Assembly: GCF_024499015.1 (NCBI RefSeq) | Contig: NZ_CP098604.1 | Coordinates: forward strand, 5,146,001 to 5,210,000 | Direction of reading: 5' to 3' | Origin: Xanthomonas hortorum pv. pelargonii | GTDB lineage: Bacteria; Pseudomonadota; Gammaproteobacteria; Xanthomonadales; Xanthomonadaceae | DNA length: 64,000 nt | In this document: piece after piece, positions 1 through 11,363 of the stretch | Layout of the letters: each line of letters opens with the position of its first letter | How positions within the stretch are numbered: position 1 is the stretch's first letter | Position numbers and translations under genes: made by a program | Notes under the pieces: generated by a model | What the model was told of the DNA's origin: nothing | The model's database searches: none | Seen by the model: the letters and a program-made list of their open reading frames with translations, nothing else

Positions 1-3000
1 GTGGCAGCAATGCGCTGACGCTCAATGGTGCGATCACCGGCGCCGGCAGTCTCGACAAGCTCGGTCCTGCCAGTCTGACATTGGCCGGCAACAACACCTA
101 TGCCGGTGGTACGCGATTGTCTGCAGGCAGTCTGGTATTGGGCAGCGATACGGCGTTGGGCACAGGCACCCTGACCATCGGCGGCGGTCTGCTCGACAGC
201 ACCGCAGCACGCATCGTCGATAACAACGTGGCACTGGAAGCGGATCTGCAACTCGGCGGCAGCCAGGATCTTGCGCTCAACGGCGTTGTCAGCGGCGTGG
301 GTGGGGTGATCAAGGACGGCGGCGCCACACTCACCCTGGGTGGACCAAACACCTTTGCCGGCGGCGTGGATCTCAATGCAGGCGCGTTGCTGATCGGCAA
401 CGCCACTGCACTGGGCAGCGGCGTGCTGACAGCAGCCGATGGCACGCAACTGCAAGCCACCACCGCAACCACGATCGGCAACGATGTCGCCCTGAACGGC
501 GCGCTCTCGCTTACCGGCAACAACGATCTTGGCGTGACCGGTATCGTCAGTGGCGCAGGTAGCCTGATCAAGCAGGGCGCTGGTGCGCTCACGCTCTCCG
601 GCAACAACCTCTACACCGGTGGCACCGTGCTGGACACCGGCACCTTGGTGGTCGGCAGCAACACTGCACTGGGCACCGGCGCACTCACCGCTGCCGATGG
701 GACGCAACTCACTGCCAGCACTGCAGTGACGTTGCAGAACGCGCTCAACGTTACCGGCCAACTCGGCATCGATGGCCAGGACCTCACGCTCGATGGTGTG
801 ATCGATGGCGCCGGCAGCTTGATCAAGAACGGCCCCCAGACGCTCACCCTTACTGGCAACAATACCTGGGTGGGCGGCCTGCAATTGCAGGGCGGCGCGT
901 TGCTGGTCGGCAGCGATACCGCACTGGGATTAGGCACGCTGACTGCGGCAGCTGGCACCACGCTGGATGCCACCACCGCAGTGACACTGGGCAATGCGCT
1001 CGCATTGAACGGCGCGTTGACGCTGCCCAGCACGCAGGACACCACGCTCAATGGCGTGATCAGCGGCGTCGGCAGTCTGGATAAACAAGGCGCGGCCACG
1101 CTGACCTTGAACAACGCCAACACCTTCAGCGGCGGCGTTGCGCTGGATGCAGGGCGTGTGGTGTTGGGTAACGACACTGCGTTGGGAGTGGGTGGTCTGC
1201 TGGTCGGCGGTGCTGCGGAACTGGATACCAATGCAGCGCTGACGCTGGGCAACACGGTGCAGTTGAATGATCAGCTCACCCTGATCGGCAGCAACGATCT
1301 GACGTTGAACGGTGCCATCAGCGGCACCGGTAGCCTGATCAAGAATGGCGCCACCACGTTGTCGCTCAATGCAGGCAACACGTACGCAGGCGGCACCACA
1401 TTGGCTGCTGGCACCATTGCGGTCGGTGCGAACGATGCGCTTGGTACCGGCAGTCTGTCGGTCGTCGGCAACGCGGCGTTGAGCAATGCGATCGCGGTGG
1501 CATTGGGCAACGACATCGCACTTGGCGCAGCGCTCACCGTGGACAACGGTGCGGACATGCTGGCCAGCGGCAACATCAGCGGTGCCGGCGACTTGATCAA
1601 GACCGGCATCGGCACGTTGACCTTGACGGGCAACAATACCTACACCGGCCCGTTGGCGATTCAGGCCGGCACGCTGGTGGCCAGCACCGGCGCGGCGCTG
1701 GGCAATGCCAGCAACGTCGATGTCGCTGCGGGCGCAGTGTTGAACCTGACCAACGGCGGCCTGATCACCGCGCTCAGCGGTGCCGGCAATGTCGACACCG
1801 ATGCAGGCGGCACACTGCAATTAGGCGGCGGCGATTTTGCCGGCAGCCTGGGCGGTGGCGGCAATCTGGACAAGGTCGGCGTAGACACGGTGCGCTTGCT
1901 CGGCACCAGCGTGATCGGTGGTACCACCCAAGTCAGCGGCGGCACCTTGGATATGATCGGCAGCCTCGGCACCAGCGCGTTGAACGTGGCGCTCGGCGGC
2001 ACGCTGACGGGCACCGGCACCAACGGCAGCGTGGCCAGTGGCGTCACTATCGGCGATGGCGGCCGGCTTGTATTGACCAGTGGCTCCTCGCTCAGCGTGG
2101 GTGGTTTGTCGCTGGCACCGGGCGCGTTTCTCGATGTCGCACTGGCAGCGCCGAGCAACACGCGTCTGCTCGCAGTCAACGGCGATCTCACCCTGGACGG
2201 CACGCTCAACATCACCGACATCGGTGGCTTCGGCACCGGCGTGTATCGCTTGATCGATTACACCGGCCTGCTCACCAATAACGGGTTGGCCTTCGGCGTG
2301 ATTCCCGGCAGCGTGGATCTGAGCCAGCTCGCCTTGCAGACCGCCATCGGCCAGCAGCTCAATCTGGTGGTCACCGCGCCGGGCAGCATCGTGCAGTTCT
2401 GGGACGGCGTGCAGACCACGGCCAATGGCACGGTCGATGGCGGCGCCGGCACCTGGGGCGCGGCCACCAACTGGACCAGCCAGGACGGCAGCGTCAACAG
2501 CACCTGGCAGGGCGATTTTGCGGTGTTTGCCGGTACCGCAGGTGCGGTGGGCGTGCAGGGCACGCAGAGCATCGGTGGCCTGCAGTTCGTCACCGACGGG
2601 TATCAGTTGACCGATGCCGGCGCCGGTGCGCTGGACGTGGTCGCACCGTTGACCGCAGTGCGTGTGGACCCGGGTGCAACTGCCACGATCGACGTCGCGA
2701 TTTCCGGCGTTGGTGGCGTGGAGAAACTCGACACCGGCACGCTGGTGCTCGACGCGGCCAACAGCTACACCGGCGGTACGGCACTCAGCGGCGGCACCCT
2801 GGTGCTCGGCGACGCGCAGGCACTCGGCACCGGCACGTTGACTGCGGCAGCCGGCACCAACCTCGATAGCAATCAAGCATTGGCAGTGGGCAATGCGGTA
2901 GTGCTCGGCGGTGCGCTCAATCTGGTTGGCAGTAACGATCTGACCTTGTCCGGTGCGATCAGCGGTGCGGGAAGTCTGATCAAGAACGGTGCGTCCACGC

Positions 3001-6000
3001 TGACGCTGGATGGCGCCAACAGCTATGTCGGCGGCAGCGTGTTGAACGCAGGCACGTTGGCGGTTGGCAGCAACAGCGCGTTGGGTGTCGGCAGCCTGTC
3101 TGTGCTGGGCAATTCCACCTTGAGCAACGCGATTGCGCTGGCCTTGGGCAATGCAGTCAATCTGGGTGCCGATCTGACCATTGCCAGTGCAGACGATCTG
3201 GCACTGACCGGCGCCATCAGCGGTGCCGGTGCGTTGACCAAGAACGGGTTGGGCACACTGACCTTGTCCGGCCCCAACAGCTTCACCGGCCCGGTGGCGG
3301 TGCAGGCCGGCGTGCTGGCAACTGCTGCACCTGGTGCGTTGGGAAATGCCAGCGCAGTGGATGTCGCGGCAGGCGCCGGGCTCTCGTTGGGCAGCAACAC
3401 GGCGTTGGGTGCAGTGACCGGGCAGGGCAATGTCGCGATTCTTGGCGGCAATACGCTGCAGCTGGGCGTCAACAACGTCAGCAGCACCTTTGCAGGTAGC
3501 CTGAGCGATGCCGGCAATCTGGAGAAGGTGGGCGCAGGCACGGTGCAGCTCACCGGCACCAGCACGCTCGGCGGCGCCACGCAGATCACTGCAGGCACGC
3601 TGGATGTGGATGGCGTTCTGGCCAGCACTGGCGGTGTGACCGTCGCAACGGGCGGCACGCTGAGCGGTAGCGGCGAGGTCGCTGCACCGGTCACCGTCAA
3701 CGATGGCGGCCGTCTGGTGGTGACCAGCGGTGCGGTGTTGACCACGGGCACGTTGAATCTGGCGCCAAATGCCAGCATCGATGCGTTCCTCGGTACGCCC
3801 AGCACCACGGGTGTGTTGGCGGTCAACGGCGATCTCACCCTGGACGGCACGCTCAACATCACCGACATCGGTGGTTTCGGAAATGGCGTGTATCGCCTGA
3901 TCGATTACACCGGCGCACTGACCAATAACGGGCTGGGCTTCGGCACCATTCCGGGCACGATCGATCTCACCCAGTTGACGCTGCAAACCGGGTTGTCGCA
4001 GCAGGTCAACGTGGTGGTCTCCGCACCCGGCACCAACGTGCAGTTCTGGGATGGTGCGCAGACGCTGGCCAACGGCAGCATCGATGGCGGCGCAGGCGTG
4101 TGGGCAGCGGGTACGACCAACTGGACCACGGCCGATGGCTTGCTCAACAGCGACTGGCAAAACAGCTTCGCCGTCTTCGCCGGCCCTGCGGGCAACGTGG
4201 GCGTGCAGGGCACACAAGGCATCACCGGGATCCAGTTCGCCAGCGACGGTTATGTGCTGAGCGATGCCGGCGCCGGTGCGCTGAGCGCCAATGCGGCCAC
4301 CACCATCGTGCGCGTCGATCCGGGCGCCACCGGCACCATCGATGTGAGCATCGGTGGCACCGGCACGCTGCAGAAACTCGATACCGGCACGCTGATCCTG
4401 GGCGCCGCCAATACCTACACCGGCGGCACCGCACTCGGTGGCGGCACGCTGGTGTTGGGCGATGCACAGGCATTGGGTACCGGTACGCTGACTGCGGCAG
4501 CGGGCACCGCGCTGGATACCGATCAGGCACTGACGGTCGCCAATGCGCTGGATCTGAGCGGTGCACTCACGCTGGCGGGCAGCAACGATCTCACCCTGAC
4601 CGGTGCGATTGGCGGTGCCGGTGGCTTGATCAAGAACGGTGCGACCACGCTGACGCTCAGCGGCAACAACAGCTATGCCGGCGGCACCGTGCTCAGCGAT
4701 GGCACCCTGGCGGTCGGCAGCAACACCGCGCTGGGTAGCGGCGGTTTGTCGGTGGTCGGCGATGCGGTGCTGAGCAATGCAGTTGCCGCAACACTCGGCA
4801 ACGCGGTCACGCTGGGCGCTGCGCTCACTGTCGATAATCCTGCGGATCTGACCCTGGCCGGCGACATCAACGGCAGCGGTGCACTGATCAAGACCAACAC
4901 CGGCACGCTGACGCTCGATGGCAGCAACAGCTATACCGGTGGCACCACGCTCAACGCCGGCACGCTGGTAGGCGATAGCGCAAGCTTGCAAGGCGCGATC
5001 GTCGACAACGCGACCCTGGCATTCAACCAGGTGGCCGATGGTGTGTTCACCGGCTCGATCACCGGCACTGGCACTGTGATCAAGGATGGCGCCGGCGCTC
5101 TGTTGCTCAATGGTGCGAATGGTTACAGCGGTGGCACCACGATCGTTGCAGGGACGTTGATCGGCGATACCACCAGCCTGCAGGGCGACATCGCCAACAA
5201 CGCGGCCCTGGTCTTCAATCAGGCCACCAGCGGCGTGTATGCAGGCACGGTCAGCGGCACTGGTTCGCTGGAAAAGACCGGCACTGGTGTGTTGCAGTTG
5301 ATCGGTCCCAACAGCTACACCGGCGGCACGGTGGTCAGTGCCGGCACGTTGATCGGCAACACCACCAGCCTGCAGGGCAACGTGGTGGACAACGGCACGC
5401 TGGTGTTCGATCAGGCCACAGATGGCGTGTTTGCCGGCGCCGTCAGCGGCACCGGGAGCGTGATCAAGCAAGGTGCTGGGGCGCTGACGCTCGACGTCGC
5501 CAACAGCCATGCCGGTGGCACCACGCTTGCCAGCGGCACGCTGGTGCTTGGCGATGCGCAGGCATTGGGTACCGGCAGCTTGACTGCGGCAGCAGGCACC
5601 ACCTTGGATACCGATCAGGTATTGACGGTGAGCAATGCAGTCAATCTGACAGGTGCAGGTGCACTTGCGCTGGCAGGCAGCAACGATCTCGCGCTGACCG
5701 GCCCGATCACGGGCGCTGGTGGTTTGATCAAGAACGGTGCATCCACGCTGACGCTCGATGGCAACAACAGCTACACCGGTGGCACCACGCTCAACGCCGG
5801 CACGCTGGTAGGCGATAGCGCAAGCTTGCAAGGCGCGATCGTCGACAACGCGACCCTGGCATTCAACCAGGTCGCCGATGGTGTGTTCACCGGCTCGATC
5901 ACCGGCACTGGCACTGTGATCAAGGATGGCGCCGGCGCTCTGTTGCTCAATGGTGCGAATGGTTACAGCGGTGGCACCACGATCGCTGCAGGGACGTTGA

Positions 6001-8279
6001 TCGGCGACACCACCAGCCTGCAGGGCGACATCGCCAACAACGCGGCCCTGGTCTTCAACCAGGCCACCGGCGGCGTGTATGCAGGCACGGTCAGCGGCAC
6101 TGGTTCGCTGGAAAAGGCCGGCACAGGCGTGTTGCAGTTGATCGGTCCCAATAGCTACACCGGTGGCACGGTGGTCAGTGCCGGCACGTTGATCGGCAAC
6201 ACCACCAGCCTGCAGGGCAACGTGGTGGACAACGGCACGCTGGTGTTCGATCAGGCCACCGATGGCGTGTTTGCTGGCGCCGTCAGTGGCACCGGGAGCG
6301 TGATCAAGCAAGGTACGGGCGCGTTGACGCTGGTCGCTCCCAACACCTATAGCGGTGGTACGACGATTGCCAGCGGCAGCCTGATCGGCAACACCACCAG
6401 TCTGCAAGGCAACATCCTCGACAACGCGGTGCTGGTGTTCGATCAGGCTGGCGCCGGTACGTTTGCCGGCAACATCACCGGTAGCGGTGCGTTGATCAAG
6501 ACCGGGGCCGGTGCACTCACGCTGGATGGCGTCAACGCCTATCTCGGTGGCACCACCATCGCTGCTGGCACGCTGGTCGGCGATACCGACAGCCTGCAGG
6601 GCAACATCGCCAATAACAGCGCGCTGGTGTTCCAGCAGACCAGCAATGGCACCTACGCAGGGACGTTGTCGGGCACTGGCAGCCTGCTCAAGGATGGTGT
6701 GGGTACCTTGCTGGTCACCGCAAACAGCAGTGGCTTCACCGGGCCGACCACGGTCGCTGCCGGCACCCTGAGTGTAGGCAACCCGGCCAATCCGGGCGCT
6801 GCGTTGGGCGGGCCGGTCACGGTAGGTCCGGGCGGCACGCTTACCGGTAGCGGCAGCGTCGGTAGCCTGAGCTCGGGCGGCACCGTGGTTATCGGCGGCA
6901 CCGCCGGCACGATCAGTGTCGGCGGCAATGCCACGCTCGGCAATGGCTCCACCTTGCAGGTCACGCCTGGCGCAGGTGGCGCGGTCACACCCATCAGCGT
7001 GGGCGGTGCGGCCACGCTGGCACCTGGCAGCACTTTGCAACTGGTGCGTGCGACGGATCTGCCGTTGTTTACCGAAATTCCGGTCATCAACGCCGCTGGC
7101 GGGCTCAGCGGGCAGTTCAGCAACGTTGTTTCCGACTACGCCTTTGTCGAGCCGAACGTCAGCACCAGCGCCACGGCGTTGTCGGTCTCGTTGGGTCGCA
7201 ACACCGTGGCCATGGTCGATGCGGTCACCGTGCCAAATCAGCAGGCTGCCGCAGCTGCTGTGGACGGATTGCCGACCACCAACCCGGTCTATCAAGCTGT
7301 GGTGCGCTTGCCCGACGATCCGCAGGCGATCAGCACCGCGTTTGCCTCGCTGTCTGGCGAAAGCCATGCCAGCACGGCCACAGCGTTGCTGGATAGCCGC
7401 TTCCTGCTGAGTGGCGTCGGCAACCATCTGCGTGGCGATAGCCAGGACGCGCGTGTGGGAGACACCACGGTATGGATCACCGGTCGCAGCCTGCCCAATC
7501 GTGTCGATGGCAATGCCAATGCGGCCTCGGTACGGCGCGAGGACAACGGCATCATGGCCGGTGCAGAACGGCGCATCGGCGAGCGCAGCGTGCTCGGTAT
7601 CGCGGTCGGTAATCAGGACATCGAAACCCGCTCGCGCGAGTCCTTCGATCGCTCCGATATCGATGGCACACATGCCGGCATCTACGGCCAGGCCGATTGG
7701 TCCGCGTTCGCGCTGCAAGCCTCGGTCGACTATGCCGATTACAGCGTGGACAGCACGCGTCGGGTGATGCTGCCCGGTGTGCTCGAAGAGCGGCTGAGCA
7801 GCAATTACGATGCGAAGGCCATTACCGTGTCGCTGGAAGCAGCATGGAATCTGCGCACCGGCAACGCGGTGTACAGCCCCTTCATCGCAGCCGACTACAC
7901 GCATCTGAAGACCGATGGTTTCAACGAGCGCGGCGGCATTGCCGGGCTGTCGGTGGACAGCGCCAAGGACGAGTACACCACCAGCACGGTGGGTGTGCGT
8001 GGGCGTTGGCAGCTGGGCCAGGCGGCCGGGTTGTATGCGTCGGTGGGTTGGCGGCACGCGTTCGGCGACCGCACTGTGGAACGTTCGGCCGGTTTCATCG
8101 GCACCGGCTCGCAGTTCTCGGTGCAGAGCGTCACCCTGGCGAAGAATGCGGTGGTCGGCGAGTTGGGCGTGAGCCTGATTACCTCGCCTGCCAGTCGCCT
8201 GTCGTTGTCGTTGCAAGGACTCAACGGCGATGGCCAGACCGCGTACGGCGGCCAGGTCACCTGGGGTTGGAACTTCTGA
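1..8279 (+). CDS. Giant autotransporter adhesin-like protein (5' end outside window)
   Basis: The reading frame is already open at base 3, so the N-terminus and signal peptide lie upstream of the window. The visible part, over 2,700 residues, is Gly/Ala/Thr/Asn-rich and consists of dozens of autotransporter-associated beta-strand repeats (motifs like GAGSLIKNG, LTLSGNNTYTGGT, LNAGTLVVGSNTALG). These are expected to fold into a secreted beta-helix. From about base 7455 the sequence changes to an autotransporter beta-barrel of about 275 residues and ends in the outer-membrane signature WGWNF with a terminal Phe. It is a type Va secreted surface protein, probably an adhesin, but no catalytic domain is visible so the function is inferred. 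Blocks around 4915-5460 and 5757-6310 are nearly identical (840-base offset). A second pair lies at about 2160-2900 and 3810-4550 (1,650-base offset). Confidence 0.9.
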   Translation, partial: GSNALTLNGAITGAGSLDKLGPASLTLAGNNTYAGGTRLSAGSLVLGSDTALGTGTLTIGGGLLDSTAARIVDNNVALEADLQLGGSQDLALNGVVSGVGGVIKDGGATLTLGGPNTFAGGVDLNAGALLIGNATALGSGVLTAADGTQLQATTATTIGNDVALNGALSLTGNNDLGVTGIVSGAGSLIKQGAGALTLSGNNLYTGGTVLDTGTLVVGSNTALGTGALTAADGTQLTASTAVTLQNALNVTGQLGIDGQDLTLDGVIDGAGSLIKNGPQTLTLTGNNTWVGGLQLQGGALLVGSDTALGLGTLTAAAGTTLDATTAVTLGNALALNGALTLPSTQDTTLNGVISGVGSLDKQGAATLTLNNANTFSGGVALDAGRVVLGNDTALGVGGLLVGGAAELDTNAALTLGNTVQLNDQLTLIGSNDLTLNGAISGTGSLIKNGATTLSLNAGNTYAGGTTLAAGTIAVGANDALGTGSLSVVGNAALSNAIAVALGNDIALGAALTVDNGADMLASGNISGAGDLIKTGIGTLTLTGNNTYTGPLAIQAGTLVASTGAALGNASNVDVAAGAVLNLTNGGLITALSGAGNVDTDAGGTLQLGGGDFAGSLGGGGNLDKVGVDTVRLLGTSVIGGTTQVSGGTLDMIGSLGTSALNVALGGTLTGTGTNGSVASGVTIGDGGRLVLTSGSSLSVGGLSLAPGAFLDVALAAPSNTRLLAVNGDLTLDGTLNITDIGGFGTGVYRLIDYTGLLTNNGLAFGVIPGSVDLSQLALQTAIGQQLNLVVTAPGSIVQFWDGVQTTANGTVDGGAGTWGAATNWTSQDGSVNSTWQGDFAVFAGTAGAVGVQGTQSIGGLQFVTDGYQLTDAGAGALDVVAPLTAVRVDPGATATIDVAISGVGGVEKLDTGTLVLDAANSYTGGTALSGGTLVLGDAQALGTGTLTAAAGTNLDSNQALAVGNAVVLGGALNLVGSNDLTLSGAISGAGSLIKNGASTLTLDGANSYVGGSVLNAGTLAVGSNSALGVGSLSVLGNSTLSNAIALALGNAVNLGADLTIASADDLALTGAISGAGALTKNGLGTLTLSGPNSFTGPVAVQAGVLATAAPGALGNASAVDVAAGAGLSLGSNTALGAVTGQGNVAILGGNTLQLGVNNVSSTFAGSLSDAGNLEKVGAGTVQLTGTSTLGGATQITAGTLDVDGVLASTGGVTVATGGTLSGSGEVAAPVTVNDGGRLVVTSGAVLTTGTLNLAPNASIDAFLGTPSTTGVLAVNGDLTLDGTLNITDIGGFGNGVYRLIDYTGALTNNGLGFGTIPGTIDLTQLTLQTGLSQQVNVVVSAPGTNVQFWDGAQTLANGSIDGGAGVWAAGTTNWTTADGLLNSDWQNSFAVFAGPAGNVGVQGTQGITGIQFASDGYVLSDAGAGALSANAATTIVRVDPGATGTIDVSIGGTGTLQKLDTGTLILGAANTYTGGTALGGGTLVLGDAQALGTGTLTAAAGTALDTDQALTVANALDLSGALTLAGSNDLTLTGAIGGAGGLIKNGATTLTLSGNNSYAGGTVLSDGTLAVGSNTALGSGGLSVVGDAVLSNAVAATLGNAVTLGAALTVDNPADLTLAGDINGSGALIKTNTGTLTLDGSNSYTGGTTLNAGTLVGDSASLQGAIVDNATLAFNQVADGVFTGSITGTGTVIKDGAGALLLNGANGYSGGTTIVAGTLIGDTTSLQGDIANNAALVFNQATSGVYAGTVSGTGSLEKTGTGVLQLIGPNSYTGGTVVSAGTLIGNTTSLQGNVVDNGTLVFDQATDGVFAGAVSGTGSVIKQGAGALTLDVANSHAGGTTLASGTLVLGDAQALGTGSLTAAAGTTLDTDQVLTVSNAVNLTGAGALALAGSNDLALTGPITGAGGLIKNGASTLTLDGNNSYTGGTTLNAGTLVGDSASLQGAIVDNATLAFNQVADGVFTGSITGTGTVIKDGAGALLLNGANGYSGGTTIAAGTLIGDTTSLQGDIANNAALVFNQATGGVYAGTVSGTGSLEKAGTGVLQLIGPNSYTGGTVVSAGTLIGNTTSLQGNVVDNGTLVFDQATDGVFAGAVSGTGSVIKQGTGALTLVAPNTYSGGTTIASGSLIGNTTSLQGNILDNAVLVFDQAGAGTFAGNITGSGALIKTGAGALTLDGVNAYLGGTTIAAGTLVGDTDSLQGNIANNSALVFQQTSNGTYAGTLSGTGSLLKDGVGTLLVTANSSGFTGPTTVAAGTLSVGNPANPGAALGGPVTVGPGGTLTGSGSVGSLSSGGTVVIGGTAGTISVGGNATLGNGSTLQVTPGAGGAVTPISVGGAATLAPGSTLQLVRATDLPLFTEIPVINAAGGLSGQFSNVVSDYAFVEPNVSTSATALSVSLGRNTVAMVDAVTVPNQQAAAAAVDGLPTTNPVYQAVVRLPDDPQAISTAFASLSGESHASTATALLDSRFLLSGVGNHLRGDSQDARVGDTTVWITGRSLPNRVDGNANAASVRREDNGIMAGAERRIGERSVLGIAVGNQDIETRSRESFDRSDIDGTHAGIYGQADWSAFALQASVDYADYSVDSTRRVMLPGVLEERLSSNYDAKAITVSLEAAWNLRTGNAVYSPFIAADYTHLKTDGFNERGGIAGLSVDSAKDEYTTSTVGVRGRWQLGQAAGLYASVGWRHAFGDRTVERSAGFIGTGSQFSVQSVTLAKNAVVGELGVSLITSPASRLSLSLQGLNGDGQTAYGGQVTWGWNF

Positions 8280-8292
8280 TTCACTGCAGACG

Positions 8293-8322
8293 AAAAAGCC
8301 CCGGCACTGCCGGGGCTTTTTT
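8293..8322. terminator. Bidirectional rho-independent terminator
   Basis: A perfect stem AGCCCCGG/CCGGGGCT (8297-8304 and 8310-8317) has an A-run on one side and a T-run on the other. It sits between two convergent autotransporter genes and can stop transcription from both sides. Confidence 0.85.
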
Positions 8323-8356
8323 GGCCGATACAAAGGCACGCACATACAGCGTCATG

Positions 8357-8392
8357 CTTGCACTTGCACTTGCACTTGCACTTGCACTTGCA
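8357..8392. repeat. Hexanucleotide tandem repeat (CTTGCA)x6
   Basis: Six exact copies of CTTGCA run head to tail in the short gap between the two convergent autotransporter genes. No gene uses it. Copy number at such repeats varies between strains, so it is a possible typing marker. Confidence 0.9.
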
Positions 8393-8509
8393 GCGCACCC
8401 GCACTCACTGGTCAGCTGCGTCAGCAGCCGCTGCGTGGGCATAGCGCAGGCCGACTCCGCACACCGGCCACGCAGCCTTGCGGCCACACTGCCGGTCTGC
8501 AGCCGGCGC

Positions 8510-11363
8510 TTAGAACTGCCAGCGCAGGCCGACATTGGCGTTGATGCTGTTGGCATCCGAACGACCACGCTCGGCACCCACGTTGCCGTAGATGGAGAAC
8601 GCATCGTTCACCTGGTAACGCACACCGACCGAGGCACGCAGCGCTTGCTTGGACACCGGCTCGCCGGCGACGTTGAAACGCGCTTCCGGCAAATCGGTGA
8701 ACCATGCGGTGAAGTCGGAGTTCGGGTTGCCGAACAGCGAGCGGTAGGCAACCAGACCATCGAAGCCCCACTTGCCGCGCGTCAGATGGCCACGCACGCC
8801 CACTTCGCCGTAGCCCGCGCGCAGCGTGTCGCTATTGGCACTCAAGCCCAGGCCGGTGGCCGATGCTTCGCTGAAGGCATCCTGCTTCTGGCTGACCACA
8901 CCGACGGCGACGAACGGCGACAAACCCGCGTGCGGCAGCAGGCCGAGTTCGGCGCGCAGCGACCAGTTGGTGTCGTGGCGACGATCCTGCAGACGCTCGC
9001 CGATGCTGCCGGCCTGCACGGTACGCTCGGTTTCCACATTGCTCATGCCATACGAACCGATGCCCGAGAGGTAGGCCTGGCCGATCGGCTGATACAGATA
9101 CGCCGTCATCGCATAACGGTCCGAGCGCAGACGGCTGGCCGAGGCATCGATGTTTGCACGGTCCTGACCCGAGCTCACCGCCGCACCCACGACCATGCCG
9201 TTGCTACCCATCGGCAGATCCACACCGAAGGTGGTGGACTGCTGGGTGTAATCGGCCGAGTCGAAACCGTTGCCGCCCAGATTGCCGTCCAGATAGCTGC
9301 CCTGCATCCAGGTGGTCAGCGTGGTGGTGTCGGCCAGGTAGGGAAGGCGATCGGCAGCCACGCGCGCATCGTTGAGTGCGGACTGGAAGCCCAGCGTGCG
9401 CTCGATGCCGTGGACCTGGCCAGCCAGGGTCGGCAGCGATGCGGCAACCTGCGCATCGGTCGCCGCCAGCAGCGAGCCGGTAGCGCTGATCAAACCACCC
9501 AGATTGTCGGTATCACCCGAAGCCACACGCGTATCCAGCACCTTGACCAGCGTATCGGCTTGCGCAGCACCGTTGACCACCGATTGCGGCGCACCGGCCG
9601 CTTGCGCGCTGGCAGCGGAGGCATTCCGTGTCAGCGTGGCGGTGACGGTGGTGGGGTCGTAGGCGAGTGAGGCGGTCCAGAAGAAATTGTTGGCGTACTG
9701 CACGCGATCGAAGGTGCCCTGCAGGTTGCCCGCCTGGACTATCTTTTCGCTGCTGCCGACGTTGTAGCCAGCCGCTTCCGGCAGCAACAGCAGATTGCCC
9801 TTCAGGCTGGCCTGGCCGGTGACGGTCAAGCCCTTGCCCAATTCGAGTGCGGTGGTGCCGGTGTTGTTGACCAGGCTGTAGTTACCGTTGATCACACCGC
9901 CGTGCGATTCGAAGGTGGCCGAGTTGAGCACGATCACATCCGAGCGCAGGCTGCCGGACAGTGCGAGCACGCCGTCGCTGATGCTGGTGCCGCCGGTGTA
10001 GGTGTTGTTGCCGCTGAGCGTGAGCTTGCCGGCGCCGTTCTTGGTCAGGTTGCCCGCGCCGGAAATGTCGTTGCTGAAGGTGCTGTCGTAGCCGGAGGTC
10101 ACGTTCGCGGACCAGTTGTTGACGAACTGCGCCGGGCCGTTGATCGCCTTGGCCGCATTGACCAGGCCATAGCCGTACAACGCATCCACGCCCGGGTCGC
10201 CCAGATCGGTGGCAGTGGTCAACAAGGTCTGCTGCAGGTTGGAGGCGCTCATCCACGGATACACGCCCAGCACCTGCGCGGCGACGCCGGTGACGGCAGC
10301 GGTGGAGAACGAGGTGCCGGCGATCTGGCCCTGCAACTCGGTGCCGGCCAGGGCCGGGGCGAAGTAGCTGCCCGGCGCCACCAGGCACCACTGCGCAGCG
10401 GCGCCGCAATGGTTGGAATAGCTGGTCAGGCCGGCGGCATTGCCGGCGCTGTCGATATTGATTGCGCCCACTGCCAGCCAGTTGTTGCGCAGGCTGGCTT
10501 CCTGCACCGGGGTAGCGGCCGGGTAGGACGCTTCGGACGCACCTTCGTTGCCGGTCGATGCCACGATCAGCGCATCGGCCTGCACCAGCGGAGCCAGTGC
10601 GAACTTCCAGGCCAGCGCGGCGTTCGCGCTGCTGGCAGCATCTGCATACGAGGCACCGATCGAAAGGTTGGCAATCCGCACGCCGGCAGCCGCCAGATCC
10701 ACCGCGGCGCGGCGAGCCTGCTGGGTGCCGCAGGAATTTTCGGCGCAGATGCGCGCATAGAACAGGTCTGCATCCGGCGCGATACCGCCGGCAAAGCCGT
10801 CCTGCGCCGACCCCAGCACCAGCGCCGAGATGACCGTGCCGTGGCCGCGCAACGCGTTCGCAGACGACTCCGGCGTGCCGGGGCTGGCGGTGTAGTCATT
10901 GAAGCTGTCGACCTTGCCGCTGATCGGCGCGTAGCTCGGCACCAGGTTGTCGTCCAGCACGGCCAACTTCACGCCCTGGCCGCGGGCACCGGCCTGCTGT
11001 GCCAGATCCGCATTGGTCGGCACCAGCAGGTTGCTGCCCAGGCCCTGGTAACGGGCCGGTGCAGGAGCAGGCGAGGGCACCGGTGTCGGAGCGGGAGCGG
11101 TCTTGGGCAGCGGGTCGGCCGTGGAGGTTTCCGGCGGCGCCGGCGTTGTGGGGGGCGTCGGGGTGGCAGGCGCCGTCGGCATGGGCGTCGGAGCCGGCCG
11201 GCGCCGGTGTCGTCGGAGTCGCAGGTGCAGGCGTGGACGGCGTCGGGGCCACAACCGTGGTCTGTGGCGGGTCACTGCGGACGTTGCCGCCACCGCCACC
11301 GCCGCCACAGGCGGTCAGGACGAGGCAGGATGCGATGGTCGTTGCGAGTAGCGAGCGATTCAT
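8510..11363 (-). CDS. S8 (subtilase) family autotransporter serine protease, frameshifted
   Basis: Translation from the ATG at 11363 gives a lipoprotein-type signal (MNRSLLATTIASCLVLTAC, then a Gly run) and a Pro/Thr/Ala-rich linker. A subtilisin-type domain follows, with Asp in LAVLDDN (near 10950), His in RGHGT (10833-10849) and Ser in GTSFS (near 10305). Next comes one beta-strand repeat (LTLSGNNTYTGG) and a C-terminal autotransporter barrel ending in LRWQF. The signal and the protease are in different frames. The switch is in the linker near 11195-11210 (GCCGGCCGGC) and one extra base explains it. Removing it restores a protein of about 950 residues. Related proteins are secreted proteases of Xanthomonas and Xylella. 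The break may be a sequencing error or a real inactivation. Confidence 0.88.

Noticed and set aside
1821..8345. A minus-strand open frame of over 2,000 codons opposite the giant autotransporter
   Set aside because: It is the antisense shadow of a repetitive high-GC gene, has no family resemblance, and the plus strand encodes an unmistakable autotransporter ending in a barrel.
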